NCBI GenBank assembly: GCA_033002965.1
Contig: JAURVB010014793.1
Location: 31,657-95,656 of the forward strand
DNA length: 64,000 nt
From: Piper betle
Lineage: Eukaryota; Streptophyta; Magnoliopsida; Piperales; Piperaceae
Reading direction: 5' to 3'
In this document: piece after piece, positions 25,430-37,885 of the stretch
Layout of the letters: every line of letters begins with the position of its first letter
How positions within the stretch are numbered: the stretch's first letter is position 1
Position numbers and translations under genes: made by a program
The notes under the pieces: generated by a model
The model's database searches: none
What the model saw: only the letters and a program-made list of their open reading frames with translations
What the model was told of the DNA's origin: nothing

Positions 25430-26150
25430 AGTTATTTTATGAGTATTTAATATTTTGTTTGATTCGATTTGACTCAAAACTTGATATTTAAATGTTTGAA
25501 CTCGAAATCGATTCAAATTTGAATCTTACGAGTTGAGTTTAAATAATATAGTATTCGATTCGACTCGACTTGGTTATAACTTGAAATCGACTCGTAGTTC
25601 GACTCGAACTCAATTCGATAAAATAATATAATAATATATATAATATCAATTGTCTACTCAAAATACATACAAAATTATAAATAAATATTATTATTAACTA
25701 CGTATTAAATGATAGTCGTGGTAGGGGTATTTTATTTTTTATTTTTTTATCAAATTTGGGTTGTCCTTGTAATCGAACGACCAGATTAAAGTTTGAAAAA
25801 TAAACATTATTTAACCCGACTAAGGTGGTCTATGTATATATATACTAATAAGTTTAATTGTAACAAGTTATATATATTTATATATAATATAATAATAAGG
25901 TAGTGGGATAATATAGATTGTAAGTCTTCGCTGCAATTTTAAATGAGCTTCTTCTAGCTCGTTAAAACTAAATAATATAAGTATATTCAAACTCGAGTCA
26001 AACACGGACACCATAAAAATATTAGAGTCAATTTTAAGCATATACATTTAAAATTTGTTTGATCTCGAGTCGAATTCGAACGAATTTCGAATTATTCGAG
26101 TTGAGTTTTAACACAAGTTAAACTTGATTTGCTCGCTAGTTTAGCACCCT
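25430..26150. repeat. TCGA-rich dispersed repeat, copies 2 and 3
   Basis: Two blocks (25430-25640 and 25930-26150) with repeated CTCGA, ATTCGA and GACTCGA words, the same style as 21300-21740 and 54170-54345. They are separated by AT-rich DNA with TA runs. Origin is unknown; a non-autonomous transposon or satellite-derived family is possible. Confidence 0.45.
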
Positions 26151-26582
26151 TGTATATTATATTAAAAAATTTTATTACAATATGATTGATAAGGTGGTTG
26201 GTTGCGGTTAAAATAAAATATTTAGAAAAATTTGTTAGAAAATATTTTTTTAGAATTATAAAAGATAGTATAGTTAGGGTGCATATAATATTCAACAGTA
26301 GTAATTATTGGATAGTTTTGTTCAAGCATAATTTTTTTTAAAAAGATCAACTCCTTTTCATTTCATAATTTTTGAATAATATCTCTGATATTTTATATTT
26401 ACTAAGAGTAAGCTAAACACAAATTTGAGCATATATTATTATAATAATACTAATATTATTATAATATTATAATTCCAACTTAAAAATTTTAAAACAACTC
26501 AATCAACCAAAATAATAGTTGAAGGAATGGCGTACGAAAGGGGCTCACCCAGGTGGGGCGTGCCCGAAAATAATCCCCACCC

Positions 26583-26589
26583 CTATAAA
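26583..26589 (+). promoter_or_regulatory. TATA-like element upstream of CNOT11
   Basis: TATAAAC about 75 bases before the start codon, at the boundary from AT-rich to GC-rich leader DNA. It is plausible as core promoter by position only. Confidence 0.3.
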
Positions 26590-26657
26590 CTAAATATCTC
26601 CTTCGTCTTCCCCAACTCCCAACCCCAGCCGACGCCGACGCCGACGCCGGCGCCGCC

Positions 26658-29600
26658 ATGATCGGAGCTTCGGAGTCGGCGGAACTGCTCGGCCTTCTTT
26701 CCGACGAAGTCCGGCCTATCGAAGACCTCGCCGCCACCTTCGACTCCGACTTCCCTAGAGACGCCCGCTTCCCAGCTTGCTGCTCCCTCGCCACCCTTCT
26801 CAAGGCACTCACTCACCCCCTTCTCCTGATCTCTTCAACGATCTCCATTTCATGCTTTACTTCTCCGAATTCGGCCGCCTAGTCCCGATTCGGATTTCGG
26901 ATTCGGGGGTTGGATTTTTGTTCTAGTTTTAGGGTTGTTCGTTCGTTCATGTTCTTAATCCATCTCTAATCGGCGGATGATAGTCTGATTGGTTGCCGTT
27001 GTTGTTTTTACTGTTTTTGAATGTTTTTAGTTCGGCAACGCTGCTAATGTTGAAGTACGATGTTGTTTGTTATGGAAGAATGTGTTTGGAGGGTGTAGTT
27101 GGAAATGGTTGATTCGGTTTATGGCGTTTATTTGAAAAAGAAGATTGCTCTCTGGCTTCTTCTGATTCCGATTGCGCTAAGAACTGTAAGTTTTCAACCA
27201 CAGTCGGGATACTTTACAAATGCGTTTAGTTTAACTTTCAACCACAAACTGGAAGTATGTTGTTTCTGTTTTTGATGAAGAGTGTGTTTTGAACGTGTAG
27301 TTGGGAATGTTTGCTTGCGTTTCTTGGAAAGAGAGATCGCTTCGTAGCTTATTCTGATTCCGATTGCTCTAGGAAAAATATGCCACGTCATTTTTTGTGT
27401 TGAGTTTGCTAACATTTGTTGGTGAAGTGTATTTTCTAGTAAATTGGATGTTATTGTTGTGTTTGATTGTGTTTCTAATTGGGAAATTTGTTGCTGTTGT
27501 TTTTTGCTAATTAAAACCGTGGGCGTGGAAATAATATTGTTGTTTTGCCATATACTTGTTGTTGATGGTCATATTTATAATTGGGATATGTTTTATTTGA
27601 ATGTGTAATTGGAAATACTAGCTTCTATTCCGTTCTTCATTGAAAAGAAGTTCACTTTGTAGCTTGTTCTGTTTCCTGTTAGAGGTGATTTAGTATTTTT
27701 GTTGTTGATGCGCCTGCCGTCACTGCAGGGAATGTTGATACTACTGTTGAATTTACTAAGTTTTTTGGAAATTTGGCGATTACATGGTTAATATGTGGAG
27801 GTACCCGGAAATAAATTGTACAATTTACGAGGGCCATACATAAATCATTGACTAACTGAATCACAAAGCATGCGCATATCAGAATTTGTTTGCGGAAGGG
27901 AGCCAAATATCTTTTTAGTGACATTTTGATAAGACACATAAAATGTTTTCCTTTTTTGGAAAAGCCTAATTGTTTGCTAGTATGTATTCTTACTTCTTGC
28001 AGATTACAAATAGCACTCTTATCGTTGGTGTAGCCAGAGATATACTGACTTTGTTAACTCATACTATATTATGGAATCTGTTGTAGACTTATATCACTGT
28101 GACATTTTTAGCTTTGGCATTCAATAGGCCATTAACTTGTTTGTCTTTTATATGTGATCTACTTTTTTAATTGCCTGTATTTTAACTCATTTAAGAGTTA
28201 TTCATGTTGTATTTATTTCAGCTGTACAGTTTTTGTTAAGTACACTAGTGACATATATCTTTTACTAGTATTTCCTTCTTGTTACAGGACAAACTGGTTC
28301 TTAGACCTCCACAGAGATTGGTGGCATTTGCTATTCTTTATCATGCTTATGCTTTGAGGCCACCATCCTCAAACCCATTCATTGATGTTTTCATAGATGT
28401 AAGTAGTTTTAAACTCATTTTGCATTTTATTGGTCAAAACATGCCACTGACCACAGGCTAGTTGGGATTAGGTGTTGGTGATGATGGTAATGAATGATGA
28501 CAATCATGCAATATTTAGTCCTGTAGCTTATATTTCATTTTTTGAGTTGCTTATGCCAGAAGAAATGTTTGCTACAATTTATTACAGTTGTCTTTTATGT
28601 AAAAAAAATTAATGGTTCTTATGCGAGAAGAAATGTTTGGTAAAATTTATAATAGTTGTTTTTTAGGTTAAAAGGAACTAATGGTACGATTAGGCTACCT
28701 GATAAGAAGTTAAATATGATGGATAAGTGATTGAAATGTACCGACTTTTCTAATTTTATTTTCATCTCCTTTTCCTCTTGGACAACTGTACAAAGAAGAG
28801 CGTTCTATGCAAAAAAATTAACTGCAATGTATTTCTCTTGTTTTGTGTCACCTATTTGACTATGGAAACAATAAATTGGTGATTGGATATCGATGTTGAT
28901 GATCTAGCCAAGTTGCAGTGAGATGTAGATGGCAATTATAGCAGTCAGCATTGAGGGCGAATTAATTGGGTGAACAAATTCAATATTGTTTGATCCAGTT
29001 TAGCTGATTAACTGTACTATTGTTTTTGTCCTTTTCAATATCTCCTTTCTTTTAATATTCTTGACAATCTGGATCCTTCACTCAGCTTTTCCTTAATCTT
29101 CGTCAATTATTCTACATCTTTCACATTATTGCTAGAATATAGGGAAAACATGTGAACTAAAGATTCAGTAATGCTATAGAAAGTTTTCTGTTTCTGTTTC
29201 CCTGTGTCATCCTGGTGTTGTTCTCTGTCCTACGTTGGACAGCTTCCACGGAGCAGATCCATCTTACCTCATGCTTCGTTGAGTGGAAGTTACATTCTTA
29301 ATTTTAGCTATAAAAATCTAAAAAGTTATTTATGAAGTCCAAGAGTTTAGTGACAGTGGGAAATGACGATGCGCCTGAGTTTAGCTCAGTTAAATCATTC
29401 TATCTCTAGTTATTTGTGCTTTACTAGACTTTATGTTGTTTCAGTATGTCATGCAAACATTTCAGTTTGAAGTATTGAAAGTCATTTGATTATGACAGTT
29501 GGTATTTTCTTTTTAAAAAAATTATTTGTTGTTATTGTATTTTTATTTGGATTTAGTTGATCTTATGGAAGCATTGTTCTTTTTCATTCCTACATTTTAA

Positions 29601-32600
29601 TACTTTATTAGCTCTATAATGCAGCTGGCATGCGATGAAGGAGCTGCAAATTTTGAAAGAGCTTTTATTCATCAGCTACTAGATTCTTATAGTTCAAATG
29701 TAGATAAAAAGGTTGGTGTTATTTTGTAACTATATTGTAAGATCCCACAAAATTAGTTTGACATCTAATAAATACCATGGGAAGATCCAATTTATCAATC
29801 ATGGTGTGTCTATAGATCTTCAAGACCCATCATATTGCACTCAGGTCGTGTCGTTACGAATGGTATTAGATACAACCCGGAACTATATTTCATGGTGGGC
29901 TAGAGTGGACATAAATTAGGCCCATTGGCCAAGGAAAGGAATTCTGAGGAAGGAATTCCTAAAAGTGGGTGGCTTGTAAATTTTACAAACTTAATACTAT
30001 ATCCAATACCTAGTGTGGTGAGATACAATATATTAGTGGGACTGTGTCTGTAATCTATTCTGAAGGAATGATTTAGGTCCATCATACTACACTTTGGCCG
30101 GGTCGTCCCACGTTGTCTTGCTTAAGAGTTTTATGTGTTATTCATTTGTTGTCCTTTATACGCATGAGATGTCAACTACAAGGAGTTGTTAAAAATAGGG
30201 TTCAAAACTCCTTCTCTTAATTTATATCTAAAATTACTCACAGGATTGATGTAGATGCAAATTAGATGTCTTCTTTGCTAGCTTTGTTGTTGGAGATTAT
30301 TGTATCAAATATTTCTAATGTAGCAATCATCTTATGGTGCCTATCCAACAATTTAGAGGAGTGTTGGATAATAACCATATTACGACCAGGTTTCATTCCA
30401 ACAATTATGTGTGGTGCCTTATTCACTGTTTTTTTTATCCTATGCTTTCCCTATACAGGTTATCAAGTTATCTGCTTCAGAATTCATTAAACTTTTTGAG
30501 CCATCATCACAAGTGAGTTTGTATTACCTTCATTCTCTCTGTATGTTTCAATATTTCATTTCGTTTGCAGTGTTTCAATATGTCATTTTGTTTGCAGAAG
30601 TTTAATGAAAAAATGCATTGCTAGCTTTGTAGTAGCCATGCGTGTTCCCCTTGCAATCTTTCCTTGAAGAGCAGTGTTGTTGTAAAGAGAAGTTCTGCTG
30701 TCACAGCAGAGCAGACTTTGGTGTCAATAATAGCTACTAAATTGAACTTTAAGTCAATTTTGGAATGTTTATTAAATAACAATAATAATTTTTGTGGGTG
30801 AATATACATATATTATTTTGGAGTATGGTCATAGTGAAAGTAGTTTTTACAGCTGGTGATGTTATTATCTCTTACAATTTTTCATGAAAAATAAGATTAA
30901 GTGGGGCACGCTTTGTTATTATCCTTTTCTTTAATGTTTATAAAAAACCATGTGTACAGAAAAGTTCTGTTGTGACAATAAACAGTCTGTGGACAATTCT
31001 GATGTGTCTATCAAATATATGAACAATAACTTTAGGGTGTGAGTATGGTCACAGTGAAAGTAATTTTCTTACAGGTGGTTATGATATAATATCTGTTGCA
31101 AGTTTTATGAAATAATTAGGTTTAGTGGTGCTACTCTTTGTTATTATCTTGACTTGTTTTTAAAATATTGTTATGCTGTCAGGTTTTTTACCGAGAACAG
31201 CTGTTGAGCCAGTATGGTAAAAGTATTCAGCCAGAGCCATTTAATAGTCCTTTTAGGAGTGCAGCCGTTAGAAATGTAATTCCGGATCCTGATGTACCCG
31301 CTGGATGTGATCCAAATTCCCCTGAGTATGGACATATTCTATTTCTATACTGCTACATGCATGAGATGTGTTACCTTCGAACCTGTTTTCCGAGTGAACG
31401 TGAACCAAATCACCCCCAACTTTCTCTTGAGATATTTTGAATATCTAGCCATGTGCCTAAGAATTTTCACATGTTCTCTCCGTGATGCTTTTCTTCACCT
31501 TTTCTTTCTCAGTCATGTAAACTGATCACAAAACTTTAGGTTTGAAGATTTGCCAACTGGATCAACACCAAGAGTTGGTGCTGGGGATAGAGATGGTGCA
31601 TTGACTGGACTGCTACAAAATCTCTCGCTGGAAGGCTTAACTCCTCCATGGTACAGGCCTGCTCCACCCAGGCTTCCTGTTATGGATGGGGAGGTATCTC
31701 TCTTATTCATGTTCAATGGATATGTCCTTTATTGGAATTTGAATCATTATTTTTTTCCTCATGTAGCTTGTGTGGCTGAACTTTGAGAATAACCATGATC
31801 TTTTATGGGATTCTAGTATGTGTGCTGACACCAGTTCTGGAGCTGCAGTTAGGGATTTGATAGTAAAAGCCTTGAAGGGAACACTTGCTCCTGTTCAACA
31901 AGAGGTGAGCAAGTTGGTGGAACGTATCATGGGAAATTTTGATGCTGTTTAGGTTATTATTTGTAAGTTTGTAATTTAATTTTGAGCAATTTTGAGCGTA
32001 AAATTGCTTGGTGGAAGTAAAATTGTTCATGTCTAACTCAACCTGCTATAATTGTTTATCTTCTGGAGTATTCTTTGAAAAAATGTGTTACTCAATTGCA
32101 ATATGAATGGTCTAGTGGTCATGTAGTGTGAGGCCATATGCTCCAAGTATGCTTAATGTGTTAGAAGCTAGGTGTGCAAGGTGTATATAATGTTCCTCTT
32201 TCAATTTGAAATTATTTACTTACTTCCTTAAGATCATTTATTCCTAAAAAATATACATTATACCTCATTTATCTCAAAATTTAATGATTATATCTGCTAT
32301 TGCATAGTCATGTTTAAGTTAATATTTCCTGTTTGGTATTTATCCTTTTTTTATTTGTGACCTTTTATACAGGTCTTTTCATCATTATAGAATTATTAAT
32401 CTATGCTGAATGCATAACTATAATTTTTTTGTAGTGTTCCCATTTAGCATCCTTTTACTCATTAAGTATTGCCAAGGATAGTAGACCATTTTGGCCACTA
32501 GTCCGTTGTAATTTATGAAAACCAAAAGTTCTACCACTTATAGACATTTTTTAAGGATTGTAAGGCAGTGGCTTTTGATTGTATTTTTGTTACCCGTGAG

Positions 32601-34116
32601 AATGATATTCCCAAACAACAATCAGCATCTACATGTAGACTGTGTCCTGGCTTGAAAATGTTGGCATCAAGTTATCGTTATCGCTAATGCATTACATGGA
32701 TCTAGCCAACTCTTTGGATAGGCAGAAGAATTCTATTTTTTGTCCATTTGTGATTGCTGTAATTTGTCCGTTTATGGACATGACAGCTATGCCACTATTG
32801 GTAACATAGAAATGCTTTTTGCAGAAAGTGTGTAAAGCGCTAAAGAATGACCATAAGCTTGTATATCATTGTGGACTGACTCCTACAAAGTTAACTGTAA
32901 GTCATTTACAAGTTGTCACTGTTATCAAGTTTTCAACCATTCCGAACAAAATATTTACTGGTTTTAGTTGAAATTCATTTTCTATGACGTTTGTCTCGCT
33001 TGGAAGTTTTATCAGCTGTTGAGGGAAGCGATATTTGACATGAAATTTGGTGTTTTATGTTCAGGAACTAGTAGAACATAACCCTTCAATTGCAGTTGCA
33101 GTTCTCAGTAAATTAGTAGAGCATAACTCTGCTGAAATTGACGAGTACTCTCTCTTACTATCTATCTTTTTCTCTCTGCCCCCTCAAATTGTCCATAATT
33201 TTTATGCATGAAAGCTAGTTTATATGTTTTTCTACCTGTACAGGAATTATATGTACACATGCATTCTTGTGATAAGCTAATAAATATGTTTTTCAGTTAT
33301 TACACAGTTCTGGTGGGCATGGACATGAGTCTACACTCTATGGAAGTTGTTAATAGTCTCACTACAGCTGTGAATCTTCCCACAGAATTCATTCACAAGT
33401 ACATATCAAATTGCATAGCCGCATGTCAAAATATAAAGGTAGTTATCTTGAAAAAGGGTTACTTTTTTCCTTTTATTTTTTTCTACTTACTAACATCCAT
33501 CTTCTCAAAGGATAAATACATGCAAAACAGACTTGTGAGATTAGTATGTGTCTTCCTACAGAGTCTCATCCGTAACAAAATCATAAATGGTGAGTTCTTT
33601 TGTATTACATCCTTTACCAATCCACAAGTGTATCCCTATATATTTTTTCAAATTTTGTATATCCAGATGCCTGTTTGTTTGAGTGTTGGGAGTCTAGGCA
33701 TTTCATTTGAAGGATCTCACTTATTTAATTCCTCCTTTTAGTTATTATGCATTAATGTACGTCCAAAAAACATTATATTTTCTACTTCACATCGTATTTG
33801 TCTTTGTTTCATAATGCTAATTTTTTTGGGCATTCTGATCTTAGCTTAGAAAATTTGGACTTACCTGAGTTGTGGTCAAAGGTGATGTGCGGATTATTTT
33901 GCATTGATCTGATGTATGAGTGACGTGCTTTAGAGAGATTGCATGATATTGATTGTTGTCTACATCAGTAATGGTTTTGTCGTCTATTTCTTCATTGCTC
34001 TCTATTTTATGATTGCAGTACAAGACATGTTCATAGAAGTTCAAGCTTTCTGCATTGAGTTCTCTCGAATAAGAGAAGCAGTTTGCTTGTTTAGGCTTCT
34101 TAAAGCTTTAGAGTAG
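26658..34116 (+). CDS. CNOT11: CCR4-NOT transcription complex subunit 11
   Basis: CNOT11 is a subunit of the cytoplasmic CCR4-NOT deadenylase, which shortens mRNA poly(A) tails; it joins the NOT1 N-terminal module. Exons: 26658-26804, 28288-28398, 29625-29711, 30459-30512, 31183-31325, 31540-31693, 31767-31904, 32825-32896, 33065-33144, 33297-33438, 33511-33589, 34019-34116; total 434 residues and stop, every junction in phase. Recognised blocks: [106 protein letters not shown], and the highly conserved C-terminus with [40 protein letters not shown] and [20 protein letters not shown]. Start is the first ATG in a GCC-rich context. No disabling change was seen. Intron 1 must use a GC donor (AAG then GCACTC) because no GT occurs before the in-frame stop at 26880. 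Confidence 0.94.
29727..30115. repeat. Possible non-autonomous insertion in CNOT11 intron 3
   Basis: This intron segment differs in texture from its surroundings: less T-rich, with phrases such as AGATCCCACAA near its start and GGTCGTCCCACGTTGTC near its end. It reads like plant repeat-derived DNA. No clear terminal repeats or target duplication were found. Confidence 0.25.
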
Positions 34117-36275
34117 ATGAGACAATTTTTTTCTTTGTACAGGTAGTAGTGGTAGCTAGTGTTATTGTATACTTGCACTCATTTATTGTTTTACTCGAGT
34201 ACAATTTGGATAGAGTTTGATGTCCTTGTTAGGTTAATTTTGTCTTAAGACTTGATCCTTACCTGGTCGCCCACTTTTCTTTAACTTTGGCAAGAATTTT
34301 ACTTTCGAGGAACGTTATGAAGTTGCTGCCTCTTCATGCTTATAGAAGGGCGTCCTCATTACTTCGTTAGCTCGCTAAATTTTGACGACATTTTCTCTGT
34401 GAAAAATGCGATCTTTGTTGTTATGAGTACTGAGTTACTAATTTTTGGCTATTTTATATAAGTTTGCTATTTGGACTTTTGATTAATGGGCAATATAACA
34501 GCTCAAGTGCTAATGTGATACTATTTCATAATTCTTGCAACGCCCAATAGCGCCGGAAAAAGGCTATAAGCAAGGGGCATATATTTCATGTCCTCGAATT
34601 GCCACTCATTGCATTTTTTAAAAAACTGGTGTACAATTTTGGTGCATATAGATCCATTGTAACTGATTATGAGTTTAACGTAATATTTCCCGCAAGGCAT
34701 TAATTTTGTAGGAGCACTGTTCTCGACTTCCAGCTGCTTTTCACCGATGAGCTCAATTTTGGGTTAATTGGTTATGGTTTTGGTTTTCTCCCAGGCGGGT
34801 TAATTGATATGGTGGCAGTCTAACAAAATTCTAAGACTATTAGCAAACCGTTTACTTGGCAACTTAGGTTATTTTCTGCCATCTGGATTGATCAGTTTTT
34901 GTTTTTTTCCTTCATTTGTTGCTATGCGCTTCCCCATTATGAACAATATAATCCAAGTTTTAGATACAGTTGCTTGGGAAAAAAAAGATTTAATTGCATC
35001 TGATGAGTATCGCTTGTAGGAATCTTTGGCCGTCGCAACTCGCAACCAATCTTGTTGGCTGAATGCTCTTTGGCAAGCGGAAAACAAATAAAAAATGGTC
35101 TTTTTGGTCCGTTGTTACTTTTTAGTATTATGGCATAAATGTGGTACCTTTTTCCCATTTGGGATGAAATATAAAACATGAATCGATCTTCAATGGCCTC
35201 AACGCAAAGCTAACACTTTTGTTCAATGTGTCATAATCATGGTTATAATCCTTAAAAAAACGATACTGTCACGGCTCAGATCCATTCAATTAAAAGACCC
35301 TCCCATAAGAACAGACCTGCCCCGGTTTCTTCAGCCTTTGGCTAAAGACTTGCAATCGAATGGCATGCAGTGGAAAGGTTGAAGATGTAGCAACAGCAGC
35401 AAGATACGATCAGCCTTTACAACGCATTCCCCGTCGTGGCTTTTAAAGCGGCCACACACTCTAAGCCTTTAAACACAAACAAGGAATATCAGAGTGCACG
35501 TTCTTCGCATAATTGAGGCATTATATTAGATGCCTTCTTTCCTATGCTCTCGCCAAATGTACCCTTCTGTTTCTGAAGATGATGTGAAAACAGAAACATC
35601 CAAAACTCTCATGAAAAATAATGATTTTAACTGTCCGACATTACCCAATAATCAATTTGCTATTTTGTCGCTCATGTTCATTGTTGCTGAGATTTCTCCC
35701 AACAAGGAAGGCAGAACGAGGGAGACATGGGATTTACATCAACGTGGATAAATTCCATGTCTAAAACATGTCAAGAGAAGCAGCAGATGAGCGAGCTTAC
35801 ACTTCCAAGATCACAAATTTTGTGGGGGAAAGATCTGGTACAAGGCTACAACCATCAACCAGAAATTGTTAGAAAAACCTTTCAATTCGATCTCATCATT
35901 GAGGAGTAGCAATATTCGATTCCTTCTCCGATTTTGATATCAATATTCGAGTGTCCTTGTTGCATTTAGCTACAGCGACCAAATGCACGGATGTACCTAT
36001 TATCACATGGCGACCATCGACTGGTACACAGTGGCCATTACAGCTCATGGTCGCCTTTAACTTAATCTGGGTCTTCAATCAAAGGTGCAGGCTAACACAA
36101 ATCAACCCCACATTGCCATTGCTGTGAATGCAACAGAGGGTGCAAGATTAGTTATGGCAATCATATTCTATTGAGAAATTGTTGGTAGATTACATTTGTG
36201 CCTTGTTGTGGTCTCTTCCATATATGGGTAAAAGGCCAAGACTTCCATGTCCCTTGCACTACTAGCTACCACACC
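34117..36275. other. Intergenic region between CNOT11 and the BPS1-like gene
   Basis: It contains the CNOT11 3' UTR and the upstream region of the BPS1-like gene. Open frames at 34800-35180 and 35530-35910 are short, low in complexity and match no family I know. No RNA gene was seen. Confidence 0.5.
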
Positions 36276-37273
36276 ATGAAGCCCTCCAAACTCCTCCATT
36301 CACTGTCCCTCCGCTTGCAAGGACGTTTCTCGCAGGCTCCGGTGGCTCCTTGGCCGGAGAGGATGATGACCGACAAATGGCTCCACGATGAGTTGGATGA
36401 CTTGAGGCTCTTGGTGCATTGGCCATCACAATGTCACATGAGCATAAGGTTCATCACTAGAGCACTTGAGGTGGCCGTGGATGCACATCAACAGGCCATC
36501 AAATTGATATCGACGGCAGCTGCTGAAAATCGAATAATGGTTGAGAGATTTATCAATGACTACAGGGAAGACATAATCGAGTTGCTAGATGTTTGCAACA
36601 GTCTAAGGGACCGGACAGAGACCATTCGAAGATACATTGTTCAATTGGAGACAGCCGGTCACTACCTTGCTGGGGGTGAATGTGAGCCATTGGAGGTAGC
36701 AGTGGAGCGTGCCCAGAGAGCATTGCGGTCGTCGGAGAGGATGGAGGGTGCAGCTGCTCCGAGCTGGATAAGTGTCATTCCAAACTTAAGAGATTAGCAG
36801 AAAAAACAGTGGCAGACGCGGGTGACACTGATCAGTTACAACTCTTGGAGGCTCTAAGTGGTGCCAAAGCAATGACACTACTAGTGTGTCGAATGCTTTC
36901 CATGGGTCTGTCCTTCAAATCCAAGAAAAGCCTCGGAGTGTACCATGCCCAGTGTGCAAGCTCTTGGTCTGATTTATTGCTTTTGTTGCAAAGAGAGATC
37001 AGAGAGGAGATTGAGAAGAGCAAGACACAAGAGCCTTTGATGGAAGAGCTCAGGAAAGTGGTGATGGCAGCTCGGGCTCTGAGGGGTCTTATCTCTGGCC
37101 GCAGTAGAGAAAATGGTCTCAGACCGGTGGAGATGAGGGATGCTGTCTCAACTATGGAGAGGCACTGTAAAGAATTGGCAGAGGGAGTTGAGCAGGTTGA
37201 GAAAAGAGTTGCTGTTCTTTACAAGCAATTGATCTCCCTTAGGATGGCTTTGCTAGAACGCCAATGTTTGTAA
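36276..37273 (+). CDS. BPS1/BYPASS1-like protein, one frameshift
   Basis: BYPASS-related proteins are plant-specific and linked to control of a root-derived growth-arresting signal; biochemical activity is unknown. The gene appears intronless. The first block (36276-36794, from Met-Lys-Pro-Ser) contains DELDDLRLLVHWPSQCHMSI and DYREDIIELLDVCNSLRDRT, the helical LLDVCN core typical of the family. The second block, in another frame, reads ELDKCHSKLKRLAEKTVADA from about 36764 and continues through GAKAMTLLVCRMLSMGLSF and a long C-terminal coiled region to TAA at 37273. The shift equals one missing base between about 36735 and 36765; with it restored, length would be about 332 residues, normal for the family. 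A 26-residue upstream extension to 36198 is open but looks non-conserved. Family assignment rests on the LLDVCN region and architecture. Confidence 0.65.
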
Positions 37274-37885
37274 TGTTATGTCATTATAAGAAAGGAAAGC
37301 TTTCAGACTGCTCCAAGTTTTGACCTTTTGTAGTGTAAAGCTAAGAAATGATTAACATAATTTATCATACAAAGCAGTCTGAACATGATTGGATGACGGC
37401 AAAAATCTATCTATTGTTGATTGCCCACAAAAAATGCACTACATCACTAATACCCAAGTGAACCCCTTGCTTAAATAGCTAATTCAAACACATTTCATGC
37501 TGATAACTTTATCCTCTAGAATGGCCTGCAGAAGCTAAAGCTCACCCATTTCAATGGGCATGGAGCAACGTAAAAAGAAAAGAAAAGCATTAATTTAAGT
37601 TTGTCAATTGAGAAGCTAAAAATTCAGCATTCACCAGAAACAAAGCGAAGGATTGTGAACTTAAATGTAGAAATTTAGTAACTTTGTAGGATCTTCTGGA
37701 CAGAAAACTATGATAAAAGCTACCATTTTCATGCAGCTGACCGCAACATAAGTTTTCTACAACAAACAGTAATCGAACTGATACACTGAAGACAAGTAGC
37801 CTCTTGACGACATCAAGTACTAAACAAGAAGTCAAACGATTCACGACCAAATGCTACTATACCTGAGTGTGTAGTTATACCCGGC
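37274..37885. other. Convergent 3' intergenic region
   Basis: The 3' flanks of the BPS1-like gene (plus) and RRM gene (minus) meet here. No other feature recognised. Confidence 0.5.

Larger units (their letters stand above)
23810..26657. other. Intergenic region, VQ and CNOT11 divergent promoters
   Basis: It holds the upstream regions of the minus-strand VQ gene and plus-strand CNOT11. Two TCGA-rich dispersed repeat copies lie at 25430-25640 and 25930-26150. Small open frames at 24100-24900 match nothing I recognise. The 70 bases before the CNOT11 start are GC-richer and contain TATAAAC at about 26583. Confidence 0.5.

Noticed and set aside
36809..37273. Separate 154-residue gene starting at GTG
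   Set aside because: GTG is not a normal plant start. The text is the C-terminal half of the BPS1-like gene after a frameshift.
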